A stretch of DNA of 64,000 nucleotides from Bremia lactucae (GCF_004359215.1 NC_090620.1:527689-591688), one strand, 5' to 3'; shown: positions 1 to 11,217, counted from the stretch's first letter. A program made the numbers and translations. Notes: generated by a model not told the origin, from the letters alone.

Positions 1-472
1 CAAAGATGGCGCTTACTGTATCAGCTGTACCACGAAAAAGAGCAAAGATGAGCTTAGAGTTGCACCCTGTGGTCACAGGTATTGCCAATCGTGTCTTCTA
101 TGCATGAGCAAACTCGCACTACGTGACCGTGCGCTTGTGCCTCTTCGTTGTTGCAAGAAGGAATTACCCGACGATTATGTGCGAGAAGCATTTCGTAGAC
201 ATAGTGATTTCGCCAAGTATCAGCAACTCGTCGTGGAGAAAGACTGGAAGGTATCAGATCTTAAGTCTGATGCCGAGTACGCAGCAACTGTGATAGCCGT
301 GGGGGCAAAGCAATGTCCTGGCTGTGGTATTGGCGTGCAGCGTGATTTCGGATGTGTGCATATGGCATGCCCAAACGGACACCAATTTTGCTACACATGC
401 CTTGGCGTTTGGGGGACTTGCAAGTGTCCATTAATACCAGAGGCTGAGCTCCGAGCGATTCTCGGCGAGTGA
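1..472 (+). CDS. RBR (RING-IBR-RING)-type E3 ubiquitin ligase, 3' part
   Basis: Reading frame open from base 2 to the stop at 470-472; the 5' end lies outside the window. The visible part begins in RING1 (CISC, then APCGHRYCQSC and RCC) and ends with a RING2/Rcat-like C-terminus: CPGCGIGVQRDFGCVHMAC followed by HQFCYTC and CKC. RBR ligases pass ubiquitin through a Cys in RING2 and here probably act as cytosolic protein-ubiquitin ligases; the substrate is unknown. The segment between the rings is short, so a classical IBR zinc site is not obvious. The same gene occurs inverted at 36825-37505 with no difference noticed in the overlap. It lies tail-to-head upstream of the WEE1 gene, about 400 bp away. 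Family assignment is from the cysteine pattern. Confidence 0.8.
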   Translation, partial: KDGAYCISCTTKKSKDELRVAPCGHRYCQSCLLCMSKLALRDRALVPLRCCKKELPDDYVREAFRRHSDFAKYQQLVVEKDWKVSDLKSDAEYAATVIAVGAKQCPGCGIGVQRDFGCVHMACPNGHQFCYTCLGVWGTCKCPLIPEAELRAILGE

Positions 473-869
473 TGTCTTTGTTAGGCATTGCCTTTAATTT
501 GAGCTTATTGTACTTTTCTGCGCGTTCCTCATCACTCTCACATACGGTGCCGCGACACAGCGATTTGCAGGTATGAAGCTATCTCAATTCTGCACATTGG
601 TTCATACACGTAAAGTATAATTGATTCAGGACCGAAAAACGTCATTAAAATTAAATGTCAGAATGTTTTTATGTATTGCTTGAAGCGTCAAGCATTACCA
701 ATATTATGACATTCATTACGTTTTAATCTTTGCCAAATCAAAATTTTAGGGAATGCCAATTAAAGTATCGGGTGACGCCCCATTTTTTGATATGAATCCT
801 ATCAAAACGCATTAGAAAAGGCGGGAAAATGTTTTGCACAGCACTTTTGGGTAAGGATAGCTGGGCACC
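473..869. other. Intergenic spacer between RBR gene and WEE1
   Basis: About 400 bp without a supported gene. It should contain the RBR terminator and the WEE1 promoter. I see no TATA box or oomycete initiator good enough to mark. It is duplicated in the inverted arm at 36428-36824. Confidence 0.6.
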
Positions 870-3151
870 ATGCTGCTGAACGCTGTGCGATATAAGACGC
901 GGACGGGCGGCGGCTTGTCTCAAGCGTCTAGTGGTGGTAGTTCTGGTGGCACCAAAAAGCAGCGCTCAATACATGATTTCTTCTCTCAATCTTCCTTGGG
1001 CAACAAGCATTTAGGCGTAAGACCCCGCAAGGCTCGACGGTCATTGGAGGCGTCGGCCAAGACTACTAATCGTAGCCACCCTGCCGTGGAAGATAGTGAG
1101 GCCGAAACGATTTCTATACAAAAGTGTATTGACTATGATGTCATAGATGACGACAGTAGCGAGGAATCCATGCTTTTAACCTCGCGGGGCCGCGTCTCTA
1201 AAGGACGCAGGCCTCGGCCTAAAAAGATCGACTTTACTGCCTGCTCAAGTCAGCGTAGCGAACCAGACTATGAACCGACGCACACCCCTCTTCGCTTTGG
1301 GCTACCTCCTACCAGTCAAGGCTACCCAACACCGGGAAAAGCCACTCCTGTGCACCAATATAGCCAAGACGATATGGACTTCCTCACGCCCCGAGATCAG
1401 CCCGTACTTTCACTTTCAAATCCGACAACGCCATCGCCACTAAAGAAAAGACCAAGACTTAGTACTGAAGTGGACATAATTCAGGAGGAGCAGGTGCAGA
1501 ACCTTACCCAAGACATGACCTACATGGATGTGAGGCGCAATAGAAAAGGACTGCCAATATTTTCCAGTCAATCGTCCATGGATGTGGGATCTCCTAAGGT
1601 CAATCTGGAATTGAATGCAAAGAGAGTGAGGCCGAACAGGTGAGTGTCTAGCGCAAAGATGAAATCATGATTGGGCTGCTCAGTGCTCATCTATTTGGTG
1701 CTGCCAAATATTGAATCTAGTGACCAAGCTGCGTCGTTCTTGTCTGAAAATATTTACATGAACCCGTTTGCCCCGGAGCCATCGACCGAGTTAGGAAAAA
1801 AAAAGCTTTCGAGACGCAAACGACAGTCGTTTTCTTCAGCATGGATTGGAGTGGAAAAGGATTCACCCGTGTCCAAGTATCTCTCGAATTTTTCTGAGTT
1901 GGGAGTGCGTGTCTCTCTCCCTGCAAGCAGTTGGTAGACGTGGAGTTTTAACATTCTTGCTTCACGCATGACAGTTAATAGGCTCGGGATCATTTTCTAA
2001 AGTGTTCAAGTGTATGAAGAAAATCGATGGGTGGATGTATGCCGTTAAGAAACGCAAGCGTCATTTTCGGGGCAAAGCCGATACGTACGTGATGATATCG
2101 TCTGGTCAATTCAGAATACATTTGTCTGACGTTTTAGTATTCATTTGGGCAGTGCTCGAGCTCTACGGGAAGTACAGGCTCTTGCTGCGATGAGTAGTAG
2201 CAATCACATTGTTCGATATTTCGATGCTTGGATAGAGGACGATTTGCTTTACATACAGCTTGAAAACCTTGAAGGCTGCTCGTTGGCTAGATTTGTCGAC
2301 AAGTATGCACCACAGAAGGTTCCTGAAGAAACACTGTGCAAGCTCTTGTGTCATACTGCGCAGGTGCGTAAGCCGCAGTATGCAAGGTACAAAAGCTGAG
2401 TAGCTTACAATCGCCTTTAGGCTCTTTACGATATGCACAGCAAAAAGATGGTACACATGGACGTTAAGCTGCAAAATGTACTGATTGGTCCAGGCGATGT
2501 GTACAAGGTTTGTTATGCTTGTTAAGTTCTCGCTTTTTTGAACTTATTTGTGTCAAAAGCTTGGCGACTTAGGAACTGTTGCGCATCTTGACGGCAGTAT
2601 GGAGATCACTGAGGGCGATAACCGGTATCTTAGTCGGTAAGTGTTGCAATCGCGAAGTTGTAAATATTCAAAAGACTTACGTAACTGTAGAGAATTGCTT
2701 GAAGGCAACCGAAATAATTTACGCGCCGGCGATATTTTCGCGTTGGGGGCCATGATCTATGAGCTGGCACTAGGAACAACGCTTGCAAGTTGCGGCGAAG
2801 AGTGGCAAAAGATTCGCGATGGAGACATCGTCATGTTTCGGTACGTCTTATATTATGACCACCAATGGCGTGGCTTTGACGGCTTTGCTTGACCTTCCTT
2901 CTCAGCCAATACTCGAATTCGCTGCAGCACTTGATTGCCAGCATGTTGCATCCTGACGCACTGCAGCGTCCTCTTGCTGAGGATATTCTGCAGCACGAGG
3001 TAATACAACCCTTTCGGTGACCAACCACTTCCTTCTACAAAAGATTCTTGCATGCCGGTAAACTACATTTCAGATTCTAAAATCATTACACTTTGAAAAT
3101 ACAGTCCTCCCTCTGATAACTTATCATTCGCAAACTTACAACCTCCGCTAA
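870..3151 (+). CDS. WEE1: WEE1/MYT1-type inhibitory cell-cycle kinase, nine exons
   Basis: WEE1 kinases phosphorylate the inhibitory Tyr of CDK1 and delay mitosis. My exon model is 870-1639, 1721-1904, 1975-2084, 2153-2363, 2421-2507, 2560-2636, 2691-2840, 2906-2999 and 3074-3151. All introns are GT-AG, phases agree, and the product is 586 aa. The first ~310 residues are disordered and Ser/Pro rich with several SP/TP sites. The kinase domain starts about residue 319: glycine loop IGSGSFSKV (320-328), Lys in YAVKK (~343), catalytic loop HMDVKLQN (437-444), and DLG in place of DFG (457-459) followed by EGDNRYL (472-478), the WEE1-family hallmark. Residues 31-38 (QRSIHDFF) match the PCNA-binding PIP box. 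The last exon is short and its end (stop 3149-3151) is the weakest part of the model; a solo LTR starts 200 bp downstream. An inverted partial copy lies at 35228-36427. Confidence 0.88.
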
Positions 3152-3348
3152 CTTATAGGATTTGACGTCCACCGATGGTCACTAACTTATTACTAATAGC
3201 CGAGAAGCCAGATAAAAAAGATTTTTTTTAGAAAAATGCGGGAGGAATCCTATTAAAGCACTGCGAATGTCAGCCTGAAGGCTGCGGAGTAGCTTATAGG
3301 CAGAACGGTGGGTTTCCTGGGACCGTTCAAGAAAATACATGCACTACC

Positions 3349-3878
3349 TGTTACGGGCTAAAGTTGCCAAATGTTACACAGTCCCCGTTAAGTACACTTG
3401 GTGTACTTAAGGGGATGGTCAATTACTAAATAATAGTAATTAGACCCAGCACTCGGGTGTGGTGCACGTTTGTGACCAACCTTTGTGTATGTGATCCACA
3501 TAGGTGCATTCACATTAGGAGGGATGAAGCTTAGCGTCATCCGTTACGCGAGGTATATAGAAAGATACGCGCGCAATACATATTAGTGTAATCTACAGAG
3601 ATGACATTTTTGATAATAAAATAGGTATTTGTATTTAATGCGATTAAATATAAATCAGTCTGAAAACTACTTTCTACTTAGTAAGTGCGCACAAGGAGAC
3701 GGATTTACCGCTCCCGTGACGACACTTTACTAGAGTACTTAGTGGTTGGGTGAGGTTGCTAAGGCGCCCACCACAACTAACTCGCTGCCTGCAAGAGAAG
3801 CTGGTTAAACCGCTTCCTCGCTGTACTAGTGTGTGTGTCTAAGTAGAGCGTGGCGGCATTACGACGTGCCCGCCTACA
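3349..3878 (+). mobile_element. LTR, family C (530 bp), apparently solo
   Basis: Starts TGTTACGGGC and ends GTGCCCGCCTACA. It is homologous over its full length to 46215-46744 and in part to 50762-51132. Flanking 5-mers (CTACC, CTTGG) give no target duplication. No family C internal sequence adjoins it; 3879-3990 is unassigned and then family B pol begins. It is missing from the other duplication arm, where pol continues instead. The 197 bp between the WEE1 stop and this LTR contain nothing I recognise. Confidence 0.75.
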
Positions 3879-3990
3879 CTTGGTAGCTCTTGAAATCCTT
3901 CCCACGCCCCGCATCTCTTCGTGTGTACGTGAGGATGAGCCTTAATATTGATTGAGCTCATTTTCCCCACCTCTCCGAACATCATCGGTA

Positions 3991-5743
3991 GGTTCACAAG
4001 CCACTCCCAAAGCATACCGCTTGGGGTGCTTACTGCCGTTTTGGCTACATCGGACTCTCTCATGATTACCTGATAGTAGCCATCCTTCAAATCCAACGCG
4101 GAAAAGATAGTTGACTTTCCCATGGAGTTCAACAAGACATCGTTCCGCGGGATGTCGCCGTGTTCAGCTTATTGTATGCATTAACCACGCGCCATCCACC
4201 TGTGGCTTTACGCACACAAAAGGTCGGGCTGCAGTAAGGCGATTTGCTCTCACGCACATGTCCCGCCTTGGCTCGCTTGTCGAAAAACTTTGTTTGGAAC
4301 ATTGGTTGTGGCGCCTAAGGACTTATACCTCCAATCGATCCATTGCTCATGGTGTTCTAACCAAGCTATACCAAGAATGAGATCATATCTCGAACCCAAA
4401 TCAAGGACGAGACAGCGTTCCATACTGTCAAACTCCAGAAACTTTATACCTAAGTTCAATGGAACTTTGGGAACAGTGACACGAGTCCCGGTCGCTAAGC
4501 GAACAGTTATTGTATCACCCATGCACTCTAAGCACATCAACGTATTGCTGACTTCCTTCAAGGGAAAGGCGTCGAGCATAATTGCAAGACGATCCGTAGT
4601 CAATTAAAATTGACCACGGCTTATCAAAGCCCTTTACAGTCGCTCGAGCGACTAGCAAGTCAGGCTTGTACTCTCGCCCCGTGCCAGTAAGCACCGAGCT
4701 AATTGGGGCTAGGTTCTGCTTATTCTCACCTCCTAGAGGTTCAACAGAGCCTAGGTCTTCCCCAGTAGGGCGCCCCGCACCTACTGGGTATCGACGTTAT
4801 CCCCGCACCGTTCCAGATCTCTGGTATAGGTCGGAGTCGGAGCTATTTCGAGCTTTACGCGAATTTCGTAGGGGGCAGGCCGGACGTAAATGTTTCGTGA
4901 TTCCGCACATATAACATCTACGGATGGTCTTATGCTGTTCCACAGCTTGAATAGCCTCTTCTCTTTCCTCAACGAGGCTCAAATCCATAGGTTCCGCTCT
5001 ATTAGATGGAACCCTGTGCTCGAAGAGCTTGTTCGGTAGACGGGCGTGCTAACGCGAGCAGACTTAAAGTCGAACTCGGCGCGTGCAGCGCTATGGCAAC
5101 TGCCTCTTCGAACGTAGTCGGATGAGATCGGAATAATTCCGTCCGGGGGAAACGCCCTCATTGAGACCCCCCCCCATAAAGATAGTTACTACAATTGCTT
5201 CTTGCATCGGGTCTTGATGCATAGATGCAATGCGAGTTCTCAACTCCTGAACAAAGTCCCATAAGGTTCTTTTACCCTGTCGAGTCGCTAGGAGCCGGGC
5301 TCGCATGCGAAAAGCCTGATCAGTCGGTGCAATCATGCTTGTCATTTGCTGTTTCAGCGAATCCCATGAGGGAAAAGCGTCATTTATGGACGTGCTGCAC
5401 ATTAGTGCCCACTCCATGACTCTACCTCCAAGTTTGGAAATGGCCATAGCCACCTTGTGCCGTTCTGTTAAGATCAAGGCGGAATCAATGGACATTTACA
5501 TCTGTTTAATCCAAAAAGGGAGATTTTCTCCCTCTTTTCCCTCATACGTCTTCACATTTACAGCTAGAGGGCAAGCCCTCGGCTCTGAGTCAAGTACAGA
5601 GATGTACCTGGTTGGCCTTGAATGCAGGACCTCTGGTCCCTGGGAGATAATAAATTCCACGTGTTGAAGCATAAATAAACTTTTGAGCTTGTCATAAGCG
5701 GCGCGTTGCGCTTCTAACAGTTCTGGAGTCTCTTCCATTTTCG
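3991..5743 (-). pseudogene. Gypsy family B gag-protease-RT, truncated and frameshifted (left copy)
   Basis: Reading on the minus strand from 5738: a gag frame with an in-frame stop at the 5496/5495 boundary, then capsid-like sequence. A CCHC zinc knuckle (CYMCGITKHLRPAC, ~4850-4900) follows in another frame. Then a retropepsin-like region (4603-4250) and the start of reverse transcriptase with FSALDLKDGYYQ (4110-4070). Homology to the right-arm copy stops abruptly at about 3990, after the RT motif MLWEWLV, so the rest of RT, RNase H, integrase and the 3' LTR are missing. Several frameshifts show it is dead. Confidence 0.85.
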
Positions 5744-5798
5744 TGAGGGTTTAGTCTTGTAAAGACTCAGACGTAGATTGACTACGAGTGCTACCAGG

Positions 5799-6281
5799 TT
5801 CAGCGGAGCTACCTTGCTTCTAAAGTCAGAGAAAGACTTTCTGACTCAGATAGTACTTAGTTCTATTGAACTAATGGGTTTAACAACTCAGGGAGTCGTA
5901 CAAGCTATTAAAGATTAAGGAAATCTAGTTCAAGGGATTCAGGGCTTCGTAGAACTAGGTGGCAACTAGTACCGAAGAGGATATACCTTAGAAAGGCTTC
6001 TATCTCTTACAGATCAATGCGCAAGCCTTAGGAAGGCACTGAACGCTTTAAGATCAAATGGGAAACTGCTGTTTATTTAATTATTTAGATCAAAAATCTT
6101 ACCCTAGCTAATTTAAAATAGATTTCGGCCGCTAGATTTATATCTGGCGGCGACCGTATTTGTTACCCATAATAAATGGGATCTAAGTAATTAAATATTT
6201 TAGAATATGATAAAAGTGTACTTTACCCCTAAAGTAAATGTACCACAACAACGGTTCTCCACCGATGTGTGCCCCATTACA
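5799..6281 (-). mobile_element. 5' LTR of Gypsy family B (left copy)
   Basis: Reverse complement of the LTR at 31015-31496: on the minus strand it begins TGTAATGGGGCACAC at 6281. It is followed inward by a primer-binding site TGGTAGCAC and gag. It was inserted inside an older family A LTR, whose remainder lies at 6282-6545. Confidence 0.8.
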
Positions 6282-6807
6282 ACGCGCCCAAAGAGAGGGA
6301 CAGATAAGACTTTTTTACATGTTTTGTATTAATTTATAATTAAGTTAGTATTTAATAGATAGAACCAGAAGCACTTAATTATATTTAATACAGCTTTAAA
6401 ATAACCCTCTTTAAAGAAAGTGTTTTAAAGGGAGTCTTCTCTGCACGTACTAGTGTACGTGAAGTGACGTGAGACACCACTCGCACTGAAGCAGTGCAAG
6501 GTGTACTTGTACTGAAGCAGTACAAGTCAGTAGTGCCCCGTTACACCGTGTAGCACTTTGTAGTCCGTCCAAGGACCGCAGGTGATAATGGAAATACGCA
6601 TCACGTTTCGCGTGATAGCTACTCTTTTTGTAAGTGACATAGAAAAGAGTGCGGTCGAACGAATGAGTTGGACCATAGGGAACAATGCCATCTTGGCCAT
6701 GCTGTCCGGTGTGGACAGAGATGCCCTCCGTTCAGCCATCGCCAAGTTCATACAATATGAACTTGACGAGGCGAAGGATAAGGTAGCCTTGCTTAATCAG
6801 CAATTAT
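6282..6807 (+). mobile_element. Gypsy family A fragment: partial LTR-A and gag start
   Basis: 6282-6545 is the 3' part of an LTR-A in its true orientation, ending CCCCGTTACA. A degraded primer-binding site TGTAGCAC and a plus-strand frame starting at 6582 follow; the frame includes SAVERMSWTIG. The same segment is present inverted at 30433-31014. It runs into the assembly gap. Confidence 0.7.
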
Positions 6808-6907
6808 NNNNNNNNNNNNNNNNNNNNNNNNNNNNNNNNNNNNNNNNNNNNNNNNNNNNNNNNNNNNNNNNNNNNNNNNNNNNNNNNNNNNNNNNNNNNN
6901 NNNNNNN
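6808..6907. other. Assembly gap (100 N)
   Basis: Exactly 100 N, the usual placeholder for a gap of unknown size. It sits at the inner end of the large inverted duplication, so the true junction is not observed. Confidence 0.99.
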
Positions 6908-7200
6908 TAATATAGTTAAGTGTCTCTTAATCTATCTTTGTAAATGCTGACTTAACTATAAACTAATACTAAACATGTAAATGAATTCTTATCTATCTTA
7001 TCTTGTAACTCTCTTTGATTACTTCTACAGCTGATTAGTCCGCGGAATAAATAGACATAATGGCCTATACCTATTTATGGATAAGAATTCAGGATATTAC
7101 TATATAAAGTAATATCCTCCAAATATTATCTACCTCTTAGATAATATATTAATTAACAAATTTTAAGTGAGAATTTCATGTAACGATACACCCCGTTACA
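6908..7200 (-). mobile_element. Partial LTR, family A
   Basis: Matches the second half of the family A LTR copies at 10763-11202 and 56995-57423, ending CACCCCGTTACA at 7200. It contains the family's paired AATATTAC/GTAATATT hairpin. Its other half is in the gap. It ends only 120 bp upstream of the GPCR-TKL start codon, so it could supply or disturb that gene's promoter. Confidence 0.75.
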
Positions 7201-7320
7201 ATAGAACTGAAACTAGCTACATGATACCCGCCAGATGCATCAAGCCGTTGCGGTAATTTATCTGCATGAAGACAAGATCGGCTGAACTGTTCGAACCGAC
7301 TCCGCGATCAGAAGTCCACG

Positions 7321-9400
7321 ATGAAAGTGCCGCTCGAATGGCTGGCAGCCTGGCAGGTCATTCACTGGACCTCTTTGGGGGCAGGAGCCACGGCGGCGCT
7401 TCTTTTATTGTTGCACTCAGCGACATTCCGCTGTAAGCGACGCATGACCGACCTACTTCTTGGTGGTATCGCATTAGCGGACCTGTGTTTCGTGACACTG
7501 GAGGCCCTGAAACAGGCTCTGCATACATCCTACTTCGCGCGTTATCGACGCAAGGACGAGGGATTAGAGGAATTTCACTACACAACCGGAGACTTTATTT
7601 TGACACTTATGTCGCGCTTTAGTTTCTTTAAGTCTCTTTGTTGGATCGCAAACTTGTCGCTGCTCATGAGACTTGGTGCGTTGAAGGCACTCCAAGTCAA
7701 GAAGAATTTACTTATTTCATCACTGGTCTCGTTCGGCTATGGATGCATGCATGCCACCCTTCCAATGTTGAAAAGACAAGGTTTAGCCACTTCAGACATA
7801 GCCTATACTATCACCGCGGTGGTCATATGTATTATGCAGTCCACACCTTTGCTATTGATCATAATTAATTTACGAGCTGTGAGGCAATCACGACTTTATA
7901 GCTCTACACACGGACGGAACGTGATCCGACGACTGTCAGGCTATTATGTCTGTGCAACGATATTTACACTGCCCTACGCAATGATACTCATTTTATCGCA
8001 AAGCTATGTCGGTGTGGGGGTGATTGCAGAGACACTCAATTATTTTGTCCCTGTGGCAAATGCCATACTTTTTGGCTCGAGTCTTAGGTGCTGTTGCTGC
8101 TGGGCAACTGCTACGGCAACTGCTACGAAGACGATGGAATTGTTTAAATCACGACTCCGTGCATCGCTGACGTCATCACTCGAGATTTCGGCTGATACAT
8201 TTACAGACAAAATCGGGTCTCTTAGCCCCACAGGCTACGTAAACCTGGCAACCGGTGGCGGATTGGGTAAACGAGATGGAGTTTTGGCTGGAATCCCTTC
8301 CATCATTGCTGAAATGGTGACGGACGCTGCAGCTGTAAAGATCGGTGAAGGATCTAGTGCAGAAGTATACAAGGCTCAGTGGCTTGGTATAACAATCGCA
8401 CTAAAGTGTTTACGTATTCGAGCTACTGACAGCTCCGACGCCGCTTTATACATGACGCACCTGGCGGAATTGCGGACAGAATTTCTGGATGAAGCCGTGC
8501 TGGCAGCTCGGTTGCGCCATCCAAACATCACCTTATTTATGCGAATAGGAACTTTCAAGGAAAGCCTCTGCCTAGTCACGTATGTATCACTCAAAAAGCT
8601 TCAAAGTGGTAATGAACAATTGTTGACTTTTTTGCATCCTTAGCGAATACTGCGCGCGTGGGTCATTGCGTGATGTGCTTCGTGGAGATCCACTACTAGA
8701 GTGGAATACGAAGGCGCGTCTAGCGTTTGAAGCGGCGAAAGGCTTGGCCTTTATGCACAACAGAGAACCAATTTACTTGCATCGAGATCTGAAAGCCTCC
8801 AATATTTTGGTGACTGCTGACTGGACTGCTAAAATTGCAGATTTTGGAATCGCTCGAATCGCCACGAACTATAGTGTGAACAAGCAGCAAAAGTCGATGC
8901 AGTCGCTTCATGAGAGCGTGAACATTGGGAATGGCGCTGCATCCGAGCTCATGACGACCTTTGCTGGCACATGGCGCTGGAATGCACCAGAGATCATGAA
9001 AGACCCGAATGAATGTCGATTCAATCGCGAGGCGGACGTATACAGCTTTGGCGTGTCTCTATGGGAGATTTTAACGAACGGCGCCATTCCATTTGGCAAT
9101 GTAGACTTTGACCATCAAGTGCGGTTGCTCGTGGCAGCAGGTGAACGTCCTCTACTACCCTCGGCTTATTTGCGGCATGCACCACCTGAATTTATTGAAG
9201 TGATGTGTGCGTGCTGGCATCAGCAACCGGAGAAACGACCTAGCGCTCAAGATGTGATGGTGCGTCTTGGATCTTTGACCAACTTTCTCTCCAATGGCTC
9301 GAAAATATCCACATTTTCACAAAACACTTCGAATTTTGACTTCAGTGATAGCTATTGCAAAGTGTTAGATTCTCACAAGAGCTGCCCCGCACTATGGTAA
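7321..9400 (+). CDS. GPCR-TKL: seven-helix receptor fused to a tyrosine-kinase-like kinase
   Basis: Two exons (7321-8579 and 8644-9400) joined by a 64-bp GT-AG intron restore the kinase segment LVTEYCARGSLRDVL, giving 671 aa. The first ATG follows an in-frame TGA at 7267. Residues ~15-255 hold about seven hydrophobic segments and a Cys cluster (RCCCCW, ~256-261). The kinase domain begins ~340: glycine loop GEGSSAEVY (342-350), Lys362, alpha-C Glu391, HRDLKASN (466-473), DFG (486-488) and WNAPE. All catalytic residues are present, so an active Ser/Thr or dual-specificity kinase is expected, probably in a membrane and regulated by a ligand or by the helices. GPCR-kinase fusions are a known oomycete speciality; ligand and targets are unknown. 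The stop overlaps a donor-like GGTAAGT, so a further 3' exon is possible. Retroelement sequence lies on both sides. Confidence 0.9.
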
Positions 9401-9749
9401 GTCGATGGCAACAGCGCTGTTTTAGCATAGTCAACGGCAATAAAGTAAATTTGTGATACTTTCATAAACTGTTGTGCATTGTTTGTCTGCGATCAGAAGG
9501 TTTCGAAATTTTGCTGTGGTAGGCAGGCCACTCACCGAAAGGATGTTTCTATATTTATTCCTGCTCAATCCAGCGAGGCAACGATTACGCCGTTTTTAGA
9601 AAACAATTGTTCCGCTTTTTTGCATGTAACTACATGTGTCCCTCGAATTACTCATCCCATCATAACTCATAAACTCACATAACTTTTAGGGTATTGGCTC
9701 CACCATGACCGTATATGGTGTCTAACTTATAACTTAAAACTAATAAGAT
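9401..9749. other. Intergenic region downstream of GPCR-TKL
   Basis: AT-rich spacer. I find no supported gene; the short frame at 9479-9682 has no recognisable features. It ends where pogo-like sequence starts. Confidence 0.5.
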
Positions 9750-10740
9750 TTAGAGAAAACGTAAGTTTTCCGATAGAGAAAATTTGGTATTAAGCACATT
9801 ACTTAGCCAAGAATCCAAGGTAAGTTGCGCTTTGGCTGCTGTACGTATGGAGATTTGAAGGTCCCGGATGCGCCTATGGAAGACCCTATTAAAAGGATTT
9901 GATAGATCGAGAAGTGTGGCAGTTATAGCGAAGGAGTTTAGCTTTTCATGCTTGCTGACCTGAACTTCCTCCACATGCTCTGGTTCCTAATTCTCCTCCT
10001 CCTCTTCTGCCTGCTATACCATTGCAATTGTTTCCTCATCATTCAGCTCCTCGTGCACCACCTTCTCCTCATCTGGATTCAATAAATACTCAATTGCCAT
10101 AGGGTTCCTCAGTGGTAGCCTCTGTAAGGCCTTATGCAGATCTAGCTCAATTTCCTGCTCCTCTGTGTGCACCATCTGCAACTGCGGTGCTGGTGCAAAG
10201 AGGTCCGTATGCCTAAAGCAGTTAACAAGTGTGGTAACTGAAATATCCTCCCATGCCCCCATACACCACCGCATTGCTGTTAGCTGGTCAACCTTGTAGA
10301 TGTTGGCCTCTCTTCACTCATCACGGTCCACGGCATTCTCAAGGTGAAAGCGCCTGTAATGGCGTTTTAATGAGGCAATGATGCCAACAAGCATCCATGA
10401 TCTGAATTTTTGATGTGCAGTTTGGTGGAAGGAAAGCGACCTTGATATTCCCAAGCCCCAGTTCTTCTATTCTGTGAGACGGAGCATTATCTAGCAAGAG
10501 AAGAATCTTCCTGCCCTTTCCCTGGCAAGGCTTGGTTAAACTGAATTCCAGGTACCCTTGCAATATAACATGGAATACAACTTACCCTCATGTCATTGTC
10601 AAGTTTCTTCAGCCACTCTTGGAAGAGGATTCGAGTCATCCATGCCTTCTTGTTGTTCCTGTAATAAGACCCCAGCCGCTCTCCTGTCTGCCGTTTAAAA
10701 CAGCGTGACATCTTGGATTTCCCAATAAAAGAGTTCTAGC
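9750..10740 (-). pseudogene. pogo/Tigger-like transposase, C-terminal half
   Basis: Minus-strand frames from 10711 downward. They include RNNKKAWMTRILFQEWL, the DDE signature LLLLDNAPSH, and LPPNCTSKIQIMD, all typical of the Tigger/pogo (DDE_1, jerky-like) family. An acidic tail and a C-terminus with QLTLDSWL follow; the latter resembles the PCNA-binding motif reported at the end of pogo transposases. A frameshift near 10500-10560 and internal stops make it inactive. The N-terminal half is missing here; a related N-terminal piece lies at 16662-17160. Confidence 0.75.
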
Positions 10741-10762
10741 TTCTCGGAGCCATAAGCATTGG

Positions 10763-11202
10763 CAGTAAATGGGGCACTGCTGACTTGTACTGCTTCAGTA
10801 CAAGTCCACTTCGCACTGCTTCAGTCCGACTGGTCCCCCACGTCACTTCACGTACACCAGTACTTGCAGAGGGAGACTCTCTTTAAAACACTTGCTTTAA
10901 AGAGGATTAATAGTAAACTGTATTTAATATAATTAAGTTCTTCTGTTTCTATCTATTTAATACTAACTTAATTATATACGAATACAAAACATGTAATAAG
11001 ATCTTATCTGTCTCTCTTTACGCGCGTCCAGCGCTGACAGGGCGCGGAGCAAGTATATATAATGGCCTATATCTACCAGTGAATAATCTTTTCAAATATT
11101 ACTATGTAAAGCAATATTCTTCAATTATTATCTACCTTTTAGATAATATATTATCAAGCAACCTTTAAGTGTTAATTTTATGTAGCGATACACCCCGTCG
11201 CA
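10763..11202 (-). mobile_element. 3' LTR of a Gypsy family A element (minus strand)
   Basis: About 440 bp, full-length homolog of the LTRs at 47150-47586 and 56995-57423. The orientation is set by a polypurine tract immediately next to it (11203-11217), with pol on the minus strand beyond. The outer end is degraded (GTAAATGGGGCAC instead of GTAACGGGGCAC). It contains many perfect hairpins, such as GTACTG-CTT-CAGTAC near 10790. Confidence 0.8.
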
Positions 11203-11217
11203 TCACCCCTCCCTTAA
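11203..11217 (-). promoter_or_regulatory. Polypurine tract of Gypsy family A
   Basis: Minus strand reads TAAGGGAGGGGTGA directly before the LTR, the expected plus-strand-DNA primer. The same arrangement occurs at 47587-47600 (family A) and 26401-26415 (family D), which supports the element orientation. Confidence 0.65.

Larger units (their letters stand above)
1..6807. repeat. Left arm of a ~6.8 kb near-identical inverted duplication
   Basis: Positions here pair with the reverse complement of 30489-37296 (coordinate sums 37295-37297). Host-gene segment 1-2069 looks identical to 35228-37296. Between about 2070 and 3990 the arms differ: this arm has the WEE1 kinase exons and a solo LTR-C, the other has pol plus an N gap. 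From 3991 to 6807 the match resumes with a few differences, including a four-mismatch cluster near 4524-4552 and a one-base indel near 6102. The left end is the window edge, so the repeat may continue outside. Confidence 0.9.
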
